Source: Mycolicibacterium sp. P9-22
Lineage (GTDB): Bacteria; Actinomycetota; Actinomycetes; Mycobacteriales; Mycobacteriaceae
NCBI RefSeq assembly: GCF_008329585.1
Contig: NZ_NPKP01000008.1
Coordinates: 177,908-241,907 of the forward strand
Direction: 5' to 3'
Length of the DNA: 64,000 nt
The notes beneath the pieces were generated by a model, which worked only from the letters and a program-made list of their open reading frames with translations, had not been told where the DNA came from and searched no databases. Both the position numbers and the translations under genes were made by a program. The number at the start of each line of letters is the position of its first letter. Within the stretch, counting starts at the first letter, position 1. Positions 25,906-34,692 of the stretch are shown here, in pieces.

Positions 25906-26370
25906 TCATTCCGCAATGGTGCCCCACTTCGCTTCCGCTCCCGAATGCCCGATCAACACCACACCGACCACCGACGACACGCCGACGAGCAGGGCAAGCA
26001 CCGCCGCGATCACCGGCAGCGCCCTGCCTGCTTTCTCGGCCCGCGACTCCATCACGTGCTGGACGGCCTGCAGAATCGCCACCAGCAACAGCGCGAGCGC
26101 GCAGTAGATCATCCATTCGCCACGCTCCTGATGCAGCTCAAGGATCGGGCGGTGTTCACTTTCGCGGTCGTACAACCACTGTCCGGCCGACGCCGTGATC
26201 GGCGTGAGCACGGCCACGGCGACCGCCAAACCCAACACCAACCAGACCAGCCGACGGCGCGCCGCTGCCCAGAACGCGCACAGGATCAGCAGCAGCGCCG
26301 TCAACGGCGCCAGCGCCACCACCCCGTGCACCAACAGCGCGTGGGCCGGAATTCCGGCAATCGTGTTCAT
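25906..26370 (-). CDS. DUF2231 membrane protein
   Basis: A 154-residue protein with four hydrophobic segments: HALLVHGVVALAPLTALLLIL, RLVWLVLGLAVAVAVLTPIT, MIYCALALLLVAILQAV and ALPVIAAVLALLVGVSSVVG (given as separate runs). The order small-loop, four helices, and a conserved HGVV/ALAP start fit DUF2231. Function unknown. The ATG at 26370 follows AGGGG. It is 71 bases upstream of yceI on the same strand. Confidence 0.8.
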   Translation of the reverse strand: MNTIAGIPAHALLVHGVVALAPLTALLLILCAFWAAARRRLVWLVLGLAVAVAVLTPITASAGQWLYDRESEHRPILELHQERGEWMIYCALALLLVAILQAVQHVMESRAEKAGRALPVIAAVLALLVGVSSVVGVVLIGHSGAEAKWGTIAE

Positions 26371-26500
26371 GACACCCCTGGGGTTCGAAGACACCCCAAG
26401 ATACCGCCTACCGAGCACCGCGTTGATGCGAAAGACCGATTGGCACAACAGATTTCCGACAATTCCAGTTAGGCCAGCCTAGGCTCAAGCGACGTCTTGT

Positions 26501-29269
26501 TCATTCCGTCCAAGGCACGGTGCGCAGCTGACGGCGCGACGTGATGCCCAGCTTCACGAACACCTTGCGCAGGTGCCACTCGACGGTGTGCGCACTGATG
26601 AACAACTGCGCACCGATCTCGGAATTGGTCAGGCCCTCGCGGGCCAGCCCGGCGACCTGCGCCTCCTGGGCCGTCAGCCCGTCGCCGGATCGCACCGGTT
26701 GCTTGCGCACCTTCTCCCCCGTCGCCACCAGCTCGCGGCGCGCGCGTTCGGCGAAACCCTGCGCACCCATCCGCGTGAAGGTCTCGTGCGCGGCACCGAG
26801 CTGGCTGCGCGCGTCATTGCGGCGGTTCACCCTGCGCAGCCATTCCCCATAGGACAGCCGGGCCCGGGACAGATGCAGCGCGATATCGGCACGTTCGAGC
26901 CGCTCGATCGCCTCCACGAACCTGACCTCCGCCTCGGCGCCATCGGCCAACAGAGCCTGCGCCGCCGCTACCGCCCCGAGCCCCCAGTCGGTACCGCTGG
27001 CGCCCGCGCGTTCCTCCAGCCTCGGCAGTGCGTCGGCGGCACTGTCGCGGTCGCCCACGTGCGCGGCGGCTTCGATCAGCTCGTAGAGACACCAGCTGTG
27101 AAACCCGAGATCCTCGTATTCACAGGAACGGCGGGCCGCGGACAGTGCCTCCTCGTAGCGCCCGAGCCCGTTGTACAGGACGGCGCCGCAGAAGGCGGCC
27201 AAACCGATCAGTCGCCCCTCGCCCCTGGCCGCACCGTCGGCCGCGGCCGATTCGATGATGCCGACCGCAGTCTCCGGTACGCCACCCCACGCTGCCAGGT
27301 TCAACGAGTGATATCGCACCGGGGCGTTACCCATGGCCACCGTGATGGACGCCGACTCTTCGATGAGTGCTGCCGCGGAGCCGAATTCACCGCGGTAGAA
27401 ATGCACGCCGGCCCGATAGCCGAGTGCTGGCGGCAGCGCCGCCAGTGCCCCGGCGTCCCGGGCCCGCGCCAGGATGCCGGTGGCGATGCGTTCCAGCACC
27501 TGGTCATCCCACATCTCGTGCGCGGCGGATTCCTGCGCGATGGGGAACGGCCAGTACAGCCACCTGCCCGGATTCTGTTGTGCCGCAGCATTCCACAGTT
27601 CGAGGGCAGCACGCAGGTCGGCGGCTCCGGCACCGGGGCCATCGATGATGCGTGCCGCCATACCCCTGAGCAGATAGTCGATCGGCCGTTGCAGATCGTC
27701 GACCCGCCCGACCGCGCCGGCACCCGCGGTGGCCACCTCCAGCAGCAGAGTCGGCGCACCCAGGCGTCCGGCGTACATCGCGGCCGTCAACGCCTCCAGG
27801 TACGTCTCCCGGGCCAGCTCATCATCGAGCCCCTCGAGAGCTCGTGCGGCGCCGAGCAACTGGGCACTGGCATCGCCGACGGCCGGAGCATCCGAAACCC
27901 CCGCCCTGCTGCGCACGAAGTCCATCTGGGCGCGCATCCGTGCCACCTGCGCGCGTTGTAGCGCGGTCAGCGGCGCGGATTCCGCGATCGCCAGCAGTGC
28001 GTAGGCCGCGTCCGGAGCGGCAGCTTCGCGTTTGGCCTGGGCGGCCGCGATCGCCCGCGATCCACGCAGCTGCGGATCCAGGGTGAGGACGGTGGCGCGC
28101 TCCAGAAACGCTGCCGCGGCCGCTACTCCGCCGCGATTCTGTGCCCGGTCCGCGGAAACCTCCAACTCGGCGGCCACCGCGTCGTCGGGGCCGGCCGCGG
28201 CGTTGGCGGCATGCCAGGCCCGACGGTCGGGGTCGGCGTGCGCATCCGTGGCCGCCGCCAGCGCTCGATGGACGGCGCGACGCTCGGAGAGATCGGCGGC
28301 GCGGTAGGCGGCCGAGCGCATCAGCGGATGCTGAAACCGCATCCGCGGCCCGAACTCGATCAGCCCGGCGGCTTCCGCGTGGGCCAGCGCGTCGATGGGC
28401 ACGGCCAACTGGGCGGCCGCGCGCAGAAACAGCGCGGCATCGCCGACCGGCTCCGCCGCGGCGATGAGCAGTAGCTGCCGGGTGTCGGGCGGCATCGCCT
28501 GTATGCGTGCCACGAAGCCGTCCTCGAGTGCAGTGGTCGAGGAGCGGCGGCCGGAGATCCAGAAGCCGCCGGCCAACTCGGTCGAGGACACGCTGCGCGG
28601 GACATCCAGGATCGCCAGCGGCAACCCACGGGTCTCCGCGACGACGCGGTCGCGAACCAGCGGATCGATCCCACCGATGAGCACCGAGTCCAGCAGTTCT
28701 CGCGCCGCGGCATCGGACAGCACGCTGACGGTGTGACCGGGCAGACCGGCCAGCACATCCGGATAGCCGCTCCGCACGGCGAACACCATCGCCACCGGCT
28801 CAGCCAGCAGACGACGCGCCACGAAGGCCAGCGTCTGCACCGACACCTGATCCAGCCACTGAGCGTCGTCCACAATGCACAACAGCGGACGCACGGCGGA
28901 CGCGGCAGCCATCAGGCTCAGCACCGCCAGGCCCACCAGGAACCGATCGGGTGCCGGGCCCGCACCGTGGCCGAACGCGACCTCCAGGGCTTCCCGCTGC
29001 GGCTGTGGCAACACCTCGAGTTGATCCATCAGCGGCATGCACAGCTGTTGGAGTCCGGCGAACGCGAGTTCCATGTCTTCCTGGACGCCGGCCAACCTCA
29101 TCGAACTGAAGCCGATGGCCTGTTCCGACACGTAGTCCAGGAGCGCGGTTTTGCCGACACCGGCTTCACCGCGCAACACGAGAACCTGGCTACTACCGGA
29201 ACGCGCCTGGGCCGTCAGGTCGTCCAGGACTGCACGGTCGCGTTCTCGGCCGCGCAGCACGATGGACAT
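26501..29269 (-). CDS. Large ATP-binding LuxR-family regulator (LAL type)
   Basis: A 922-residue regulator. The N-terminal STAND ATPase part has Walker A RGEAGVGKTALL (about residues 35-46) and Walker B LLCIVDDAQWLD; the middle 500 residues are TPR-like helices; the C-terminus has the LuxR/GerE helix-turn-helix ending LTNSEIGAQLFISAHTVEWHL plus RKVFVKLGITSRRQL. Such regulators sense small ligands or metabolites. Targets unknown; it lies on the same strand between fbiC and DUF2231/yceI, in a place where M. tuberculosis has other genes. Confidence 0.9.
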   Translation of the reverse strand: MSIVLRGRERDRAVLDDLTAQARSGSSQVLVLRGEAGVGKTALLDYVSEQAIGFSSMRLAGVQEDMELAFAGLQQLCMPLMDQLEVLPQPQREALEVAFGHGAGPAPDRFLVGLAVLSLMAAASAVRPLLCIVDDAQWLDQVSVQTLAFVARRLLAEPVAMVFAVRSGYPDVLAGLPGHTVSVLSDAAARELLDSVLIGGIDPLVRDRVVAETRGLPLAILDVPRSVSSTELAGGFWISGRRSSTTALEDGFVARIQAMPPDTRQLLLIAAAEPVGDAALFLRAAAQLAVPIDALAHAEAAGLIEFGPRMRFQHPLMRSAAYRAADLSERRAVHRALAAATDAHADPDRRAWHAANAAAGPDDAVAAELEVSADRAQNRGGVAAAAAFLERATVLTLDPQLRGSRAIAAAQAKREAAAPDAAYALLAIAESAPLTALQRAQVARMRAQMDFVRSRAGVSDAPAVGDASAQLLGAARALEGLDDELARETYLEALTAAMYAGRLGAPTLLLEVATAGAGAVGRVDDLQRPIDYLLRGMAARIIDGPGAGAADLRAALELWNAAAQQNPGRWLYWPFPIAQESAAHEMWDDQVLERIATGILARARDAGALAALPPALGYRAGVHFYRGEFGSAAALIEESASITVAMGNAPVRYHSLNLAAWGGVPETAVGIIESAAADGAARGEGRLIGLAAFCGAVLYNGLGRYEEALSAARRSCEYEDLGFHSWCLYELIEAAAHVGDRDSAADALPRLEERAGASGTDWGLGAVAAAQALLADGAEAEVRFVEAIERLERADIALHLSRARLSYGEWLRRVNRRNDARSQLGAAHETFTRMGAQGFAERARRELVATGEKVRKQPVRSGDGLTAQEAQVAGLAREGLTNSEIGAQLFISAHTVEWHLRKVFVKLGITSRRQLRTVPWTE

Positions 29270-29312
29270 GGCGAAGATCGTAGCGACCGGGTAACGGCTG
29301 GGTTGGACGAGC

Positions 29313-31889
29313 TCAGGCAGCCAGCGGTGTGTACGTGGTGGTCCGCTGCCGCGCCGGGCGGCCGATCCCCTCGGCGATCTCGGTGAGTTCCTCGACGGAT
29401 TTGGCCGACCCGTTCTCCGAGCCCGCCATCCGCGAGATGGTCTCCTCCATCAAGGTGCCGCCCAGATCGTTGGCGCCACCGTTGAGCATCACCCGGGTGC
29501 GGTCGACGCCCAGCTTCACCCAGCTGGTCTGGATGTGAGAGATCCTGCCATGCAGCATGATCCGGGCCAGCGCATGCACCGCGCGGTTGTCGCGGTGGGT
29601 CGGGCCCGGACGCGCCCCGCCGGCCAGGTACAGAGGGCTGGACTGGTGCACGAACGGCAGCGGCACGAACTCGGTGAACCCACCGGTGCGGTCCTGGATG
29701 CCGCGCAGCACGTTGATGTGTCCCACCCAGTGCTTGGGGGTGTCGACGTGGCCGTACATCATCGTCGAACTCGACCGCAGCCCGACCTCGTGTGCGGTGC
29801 TGATCACATCGATCCATTCCGAGGTGGGCAGCTTGCCCTTGGTGAGCACCCAGCGCACCTCGTCATCGAGGATCTCCGCGGCCGTGCCCGGGATCGAGCC
29901 GAGCCCGGCTTCGCGCAGGCTGGTCAGCCACTCCCGCAGCGAGAGTCCGCTGCGGGTGACGCCGTTGGAGATCTCCATCGGCGAGAACGCATGCACATGC
30001 ATCGAGGGCACCCGGGCCTTCACCGCACGCACCAGGTCGGCATAGCCGGTGACCGGCAGTTCGGGATCGATCCCGCCCTGCATGCAGACCTCGGTGGCAC
30101 CGGCCACATGAGCCTGCCAGGCCCGCTCGGCGACCTCGTCGGTGGACAACGAGAACGCGTCGGCGTCACCCTTGCGCTGCGCGAACGCGCAGAACCGGCA
30201 GCCCGTGTAGCAGATGTTCGTGAAGTTGATGTTTCGGTTCACCACGTAGGTGACGTCATCGCCGACGGCGTCGCGGCGAAGCGAATCGGCCAGTGCGGCA
30301 ACGGCATCCAGCGCCGGTCCGTCCGCTGTCGCCAGCGCCAGATACTCGTCGTCGCTACATCCGCCGGGATTGCGTTCAGCCGCCCGCAACGCGGCCAGCA
30401 CGTCGGTGTCGATGCGCTCCGGGGCGCGGGCCGCCAGCTCGGACACCTTCTCCCGGATGGACTCCCAGTCACCGAACGCACTGTCGAGATCGCTGCGTGT
30501 CTCGGTCAGCCGCCCCTCGGAATCGATCGCGGAATGCAGGTCGGTCCGGCCCAGCGATTCGGCGGCCTCGTCGGGCTCCTGCCACGGCCGGCCCACCGGA
30601 TTGACGTCGCGCGCCAAGCCGGTGTCCGGATCGGCCAGCGCATCGACATGCCCGCGCACCCGGGGATCGATCCAGGCAGCGCCGGCCTGGACGTACTGCG
30701 GTTGTGCGGTGAGCCGCTGCACCAGGTCGTATCCGGCGTCCGCGGTCACCGACGCCAGATCGTCGAGGTTGGGCCACGGCCGCTCGGGGTTGACATGGTC
30801 GGGGGTCAGCGGTGACACGCCACCCCAGTCGTCCACGCCGGCTCCGATCAGGGCGAGGCATTCCTCGCGGGACACCAGGTTCGGCGGCGCCTGGATCCGC
30901 ATCTTGGGACCCAGCACCAGCCGGGTCACCGCGATGGTGGCCAGGAAATCGTCGATCCCGGCGTCGGGAACCCCGGCCATGGCGGTGTGATCCTTGGCCC
31001 GGAAGTTCTGCACGATGACTTCCTGGACATGGCCGAACGCCTTGTGCGACTTGCGGATCGCGTGCATCGTCTCGGCACGCTCCACGAGCGTCTCGCCGAT
31101 ACCGACCAACAGCCCGGTGGTGAACGGGATGGACAGCCGCCCGGCGTCGTCCAGCGTGCGCAGCCGTATCTCCGGATCCTTGTCCGGGCTGCCGTAGTGG
31201 GCCAGGCCCTTGGTCTCGAACAGCCGCCGCGATGTCGTCTCCAGCATCATGCCCATCGACGGCGCAACGGGTTTGAGCCGCGACAGCTCGGTCCAGCTCA
31301 TCACGCCGGGGTTGAGGTGCGGCAGCAGCCCGGTCTCTTCCAGCACCCGGATGGCCATCGCGCGGACGTAATCCAGCGTGGAATCGTAACCGCGTTCGTC
31401 GAGCCACTGCTTGGCTTCCGGCCAGCGCGCCTCCGGGCGATCCCCGAGGGTGAAAAGCGCTTCCTTGCAACCCAGCTCGGCACCCTGGCGGGCCACCTCG
31501 AGGATCTCGTCGGGCTCCATGAACATGCCCTTGCCCTCGGCGCGCAACTTGCCGGGCACCGTCACGAACGTGCAGTAATGGCATTTGTCCCGGCACAGGT
31601 GGGTCACCGGGATGAAGACCTTGCGGGAATAGCTGACCGGCAGCCTGCCGGTGGCGCCGCGGCGTCCGGCGGATTCCAGACCGGCGTCACGCACCCGGGC
31701 CGCGCTGGCGCACAGGTCGGCCAGGTCCTCGCCGCGCGCGGTCATCGCCAGGGCGGCTTCGTCCACATTGAGGGCGACGCCGTCACGGGCGCGGCGCAGT
31801 ACGCGCCGCAGCGCGGACGGGTTGGACTTCGGCGGGACCACCGGGCTGGGCAGATCGGAGCCGTGCTGGGGGTTCAGAGCCACTCCCAT
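29313..31889 (-). CDS. fbiC: FO synthase FbiC (two-domain radical SAM)
   Basis: An 858-residue fusion of CofG- and CofH-like radical SAM domains that makes the 7,8-didemethyl-8-hydroxy-5-deazariboflavin chromophore of coenzyme F420. The first cluster motif is C99-x3-C103-x2-C106 (CRDKCHYC), the second is CYTGCRFC near residue 570. Length and sequence match M. tuberculosis FbiC (Rv1173) throughout. The Met followed by GVALNPQ is the chosen start; the open frame continues to 31928. An F420-binding type protein is also encoded at 52989-53432. Confidence 0.96.
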   Translation of the reverse strand: MGVALNPQHGSDLPSPVVPPKSNPSALRRVLRRARDGVALNVDEAALAMTARGEDLADLCASAARVRDAGLESAGRRGATGRLPVSYSRKVFIPVTHLCRDKCHYCTFVTVPGKLRAEGKGMFMEPDEILEVARQGAELGCKEALFTLGDRPEARWPEAKQWLDERGYDSTLDYVRAMAIRVLEETGLLPHLNPGVMSWTELSRLKPVAPSMGMMLETTSRRLFETKGLAHYGSPDKDPEIRLRTLDDAGRLSIPFTTGLLVGIGETLVERAETMHAIRKSHKAFGHVQEVIVQNFRAKDHTAMAGVPDAGIDDFLATIAVTRLVLGPKMRIQAPPNLVSREECLALIGAGVDDWGGVSPLTPDHVNPERPWPNLDDLASVTADAGYDLVQRLTAQPQYVQAGAAWIDPRVRGHVDALADPDTGLARDVNPVGRPWQEPDEAAESLGRTDLHSAIDSEGRLTETRSDLDSAFGDWESIREKVSELAARAPERIDTDVLAALRAAERNPGGCSDDEYLALATADGPALDAVAALADSLRRDAVGDDVTYVVNRNINFTNICYTGCRFCAFAQRKGDADAFSLSTDEVAERAWQAHVAGATEVCMQGGIDPELPVTGYADLVRAVKARVPSMHVHAFSPMEISNGVTRSGLSLREWLTSLREAGLGSIPGTAAEILDDEVRWVLTKGKLPTSEWIDVISTAHEVGLRSSSTMMYGHVDTPKHWVGHINVLRGIQDRTGGFTEFVPLPFVHQSSPLYLAGGARPGPTHRDNRAVHALARIMLHGRISHIQTSWVKLGVDRTRVMLNGGANDLGGTLMEETISRMAGSENGSAKSVEELTEIAEGIGRPARQRTTTYTPLAA

Positions 31890-32073
31890 GTAACCCCGGC
31901 AGGGACGCGAATCATCCGCGCGTCTCACTATCTGAAACAGCTGCGCCTGGCATAGCAGTCACGATAGCTGCCGCCGGTCGACGGTGGCGCGAGCCGTCCT
32001 CGGAATGCCGTCCCGAGCGCTGACCCTGGCGTAAGTTAATGCCCGTCGGCACGGAGCAAAAACGGGAGCGATC

Positions 32074-33231
32074 ATGCGGTTCAGCGTGCGTCCATATCTG
32101 ATGGCAGGGGTCGGCATCGTCGCCGCGGGCAGCATCGCCATCCCATCATCGGTGGCGCCGCCGAGCCACACCCTGCGGCAGGAGAACGTGGCGCTCGCCG
32201 CGCACGCCCAGCCGGTGAACCCGCTGCGCAAGCAGCCGCCGCCCGAGATCGCGACCGCGCAGGCCGCGACCGCACTGCTGCCCGCGGCCGCGTTCGACTC
32301 CACCGAAGCGATGACCGAAACCCTGGATGTGGCATCGGCGCAGGTGAGCGCGCTGGCATTGCCGGGCCTCGAGAGCGCGATCATCAACGCCTACGACGTG
32401 ATCATGCCGTGGGTGGACTGGGGTGTGAACCTCGGCATCTACGCCACCCAGTGGATCCCGGTGGTCAACTGGTTCACCCCGCAGATCAGCATCTTCTACT
32501 ACTCGCTGATCCGCCCGATCATCACCAGCGCCGTGTTCAACATCGCCTACTGGGTCGGCGGCACCGTCAGCTTCGGGCAGGGCCTGACGAACTTCTTCAA
32601 CGACACCGTCAATGCCGGCATCGGCTTCGTCAACGCCGAGATCGACTGGGTGCTGAGCTTCCTGCCGCCGTTCCCGCCGTTCCCGCCGTTCTTCTCCTCG
32701 CTCGCCGCGCAGTCGACGATGGAAGTCATGGGCGCGCGCACCGCGGTCCAGATCCCGGCCGGTGTCGGCACCGCGCTGGGTGACGAAGATTCATCGACAC
32801 CGCCGGCCGACGAGACCGAACAGACCTCACCGGAGACGGACTCCGGGACGCCGCCTGCCGAGCCACCGGCCGAGAAGCCCGTACCGGCCCCGATCGACAC
32901 CGCGCCCGAGGATGTCGGGCCCCAGCAGCCCGTCGAGATTCCGGCTGCCGAGGTCGACCCGAAAGACGACGAAGACCTCAAGGGCGAGGACGCCGAGCAG
33001 GACGTGGACGTCGAGGACGAGGTGGACGTCGAGGACAAGACGGACCTCGATGCCGACGAGGAAACCCAGACCGAGAAGCCGGACACCGTGGCGGACGACA
33101 CCGAGGCCGATCCGAAAGCCGGTAGCGGCCCCGAGGACAAGACCGACACCGAGCCCGATACGAAGCCCGACACCGAGAACGACGCCGAGCCCAGCGCCAA
33201 GAAAGACTCCGGCTCAGGCTCCGACGAGTAG
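32074..33231 (+). CDS. Exported envelope protein with long acidic low-complexity tail
   Basis: A 385-residue protein. Residues 1-30 resemble a signal peptide or anchor. The middle (about 95-230) has hydrophobic and aromatic segments (YDVIMPWVDWGVNLGIYATQW, IFYYSLIRPIITSAVFNIAY in separate pieces) ending in FLPPFPPFPPFF. The last about 135 residues are almost only Asp, Glu, Pro, Thr, Lys (such as DVDVEDEVDVEDKTDLDADE), a disordered acidic tail. This architecture recurs in mycobacterial surface proteins and may bind cations or partner proteins. The start has GGGAG upstream. It is divergent from fbiC. Confidence 0.75.
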   Translation: MRFSVRPYLMAGVGIVAAGSIAIPSSVAPPSHTLRQENVALAAHAQPVNPLRKQPPPEIATAQAATALLPAAAFDSTEAMTETLDVASAQVSALALPGLESAIINAYDVIMPWVDWGVNLGIYATQWIPVVNWFTPQISIFYYSLIRPIITSAVFNIAYWVGGTVSFGQGLTNFFNDTVNAGIGFVNAEIDWVLSFLPPFPPFPPFFSSLAAQSTMEVMGARTAVQIPAGVGTALGDEDSSTPPADETEQTSPETDSGTPPAEPPAEKPVPAPIDTAPEDVGPQQPVEIPAAEVDPKDDEDLKGEDAEQDVDVEDEVDVEDKTDLDADEETQTEKPDTVADDTEADPKAGSGPEDKTDTEPDTKPDTENDAEPSAKKDSGSGSDE

Positions 33232-33269
33232 CCCACCGGCGATTCGTGCACGATTCGTAACGGTCAGCG

Positions 33270-33710
33270 TTACCGATCGTGCACAAGTCGCGCGGATCGC
33301 AGCACCGCCGCGGCCGGCAGAGCCCCCACCGCGATGAGCGGCAATGCCGCATAGGCCATCACCCCGACGCCGCCGAACACCAGATCATCGCCCGGGCCGC
33401 CGAAGGTCAGCGCGAACACGGTGATCAGCCAGCTCCACAAGGGCAGCGCCGCGACCCGCGTCGATGTGGTCCAGTGCAGTGCCGCCCAGACCAGCGCCGC
33501 GTTCACGGCACCGCTGACGAGGATGCTGATGGGAAACGGCACCGACCCGAGTCGCAGCGGCAGCAGAAATGCGGCCGCCAGAGCGGACAACACACCATCG
33601 ACGGCGAGCACGAAAAGGACGACGGGCGGCAGCCAGGCCGGCCCGTCGTGACGCGCGGCTGTCAGGTCGGGATGCTGTCGAGCAGCGCGACCAATGAGCC
33701 GACCACCCAC
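33270..33710 (-). CDS. Small four-helix membrane protein (Rv1171-like)
   Basis: Up to 146 residues with four hydrophobic segments (LPPVVLFVLAVDGVLSALAA, ISILVSGAVNAALVWAAL, WSWLITVFALTFG, GVMAYAALPLIAVGALPAAA). M. tuberculosis Rv1171 has this size and position beside mshB. The GTG at 33710 makes it overlap the 35-residue frame upstream by 49 bases; a later start would be more usual but no good codon or ribosome-binding site was found. Function unknown. Confidence 0.7.
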   Translation of the reverse strand: MGGRLIGRAARQHPDLTAARHDGPAWLPPVVLFVLAVDGVLSALAAAFLLPLRLGSVPFPISILVSGAVNAALVWAALHWTTSTRVAALPLWSWLITVFALTFGGPGDDLVFGGVGVMAYAALPLIAVGALPAAAVLRSARLVHDR

Positions 33711-33769
33711 TGAAAGTTGTCGGCGCGGTCCTGTTGGTGCTGCAGGTTGGGATCCAAATCCGGGTCCAT
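33662..33769 (-). CDS. Very small protein (35 residues) between mshB and the membrane protein
   Basis: From the ATG at 33767-33769 to the TGA at 33662: MDPDLDPNLQHQQDRADNF then QWVVGSLVALLDSIPT. It starts 29 bases after mshB stops and overlaps the next gene. The acidic head and short hydrophobic tail are protein-like and the codons are GC-rich in third positions. No family recognised. Confidence 0.45.
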   Translation of the reverse strand: MDPDLDPNLQHQQDRADNFQWVVGSLVALLDSIPT

Positions 33770-33798
33770 GTCGCAGACCTTACCGCGTCCGCGTCCCG

Positions 33799-34650
33799 CT
33801 ATCGGAGATTCAGCCCTGCCAGTAGGTCGGTCTCGATCCCGTCGCCGCCTCGTTCCCCGGCCGCCAGCACGTAGTGTTCGACACCCCACAGCGGCAACGC
33901 GATCTTGTTGGACAGCGCCATCGACTTGCCGTCCGGGGCCACCGTGACCTGCGTGGCGTGGGCTCGCAGCGCGGCGGCCTTGGCCGGCAACTGGGCCGAG
34001 GCATCGATGATCGCGTCGACCCGGTCGTCGGGGAACGCGAAGGAGAAGTCTTCGGCCTTGATCACGACCCAGTCCGGTGGTGGCTCGCCGATATTGCGGA
34101 AGCCGTCGACGAACCCGGACGCCGCCATCACCGTCCAATAGAACTTCGGCACCGGCCAGGGCAGTTCCGCGCAGGCGGCCACCGCGGCGGTGCTGAGTTC
34201 GTGCACCCGGATGTGGTCGGGATGGCCGTAGCCGCCGTTGGGGTCGTAGCCGACCACCACGTGCGGCCGGAACTCCTGGATGACGGCGACCAGTTCGGCG
34301 ACGGGCTCGTCCAGCGGTGCGTCCACGAAGCGCTGCCGGTGCCGGGCGGGGGTGCCGGGCATCCCGGAGTCGCGCCAGCGTCCGGCCCCGCCCAGATAGT
34401 GCGGTTCCCCGGCGCCGAGCGCGGACAGGGCCGCGGTGAGTTCGGTGACCCGGTATCCGCCGAGCTGGTCGGCGGCGTTGACGGCGAGGCCGGCCCAGCG
34501 CTCGCCGATCACCTCGCCCTCCTCGCCCATGGTGCAGGTGACCACCCGTACGTCGGCGCCCTGAGCCGCGTAGTGCGCGATGGTCGCGCCGGTGGTCAGC
34601 GATTCGTCGTCGGGATGAGCGTGGACAAAGAGGAGCCGCGGTGTCTGCAC
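33799..34650 (-). CDS. mshB: GlcNAc-Ins deacetylase of mycothiol synthesis
   Basis: A 283-residue zinc deacetylase of the PIG-L/LmbE family, removing acetate from 1-D-myo-inosityl-2-acetamido-2-deoxy-glucopyranoside in mycothiol synthesis. Zinc and catalytic residues are in HAHPDDE (His12, Asp14, Asp15) and GHPDH; GEVIGERWAGLAVNAADQLGG is the usual loop. GTG start at 34650. Gene order next to lpqW/typA follows M. tuberculosis Rv1170. Confidence 0.95.
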   Translation of the reverse strand: MQTPRLLFVHAHPDDESLTTGATIAHYAAQGADVRVVTCTMGEEGEVIGERWAGLAVNAADQLGGYRVTELTAALSALGAGEPHYLGGAGRWRDSGMPGTPARHRQRFVDAPLDEPVAELVAVIQEFRPHVVVGYDPNGGYGHPDHIRVHELSTAAVAACAELPWPVPKFYWTVMAASGFVDGFRNIGEPPPDWVVIKAEDFSFAFPDDRVDAIIDASAQLPAKAAALRAHATQVTVAPDGKSMALSNKIALPLWGVEHYVLAAGERGGDGIETDLLAGLNLR

Positions 34651-34692
34651 TCCCCCAGGTTTACCGTGTGTCGGCCGCCGATGCGAGGGCCG

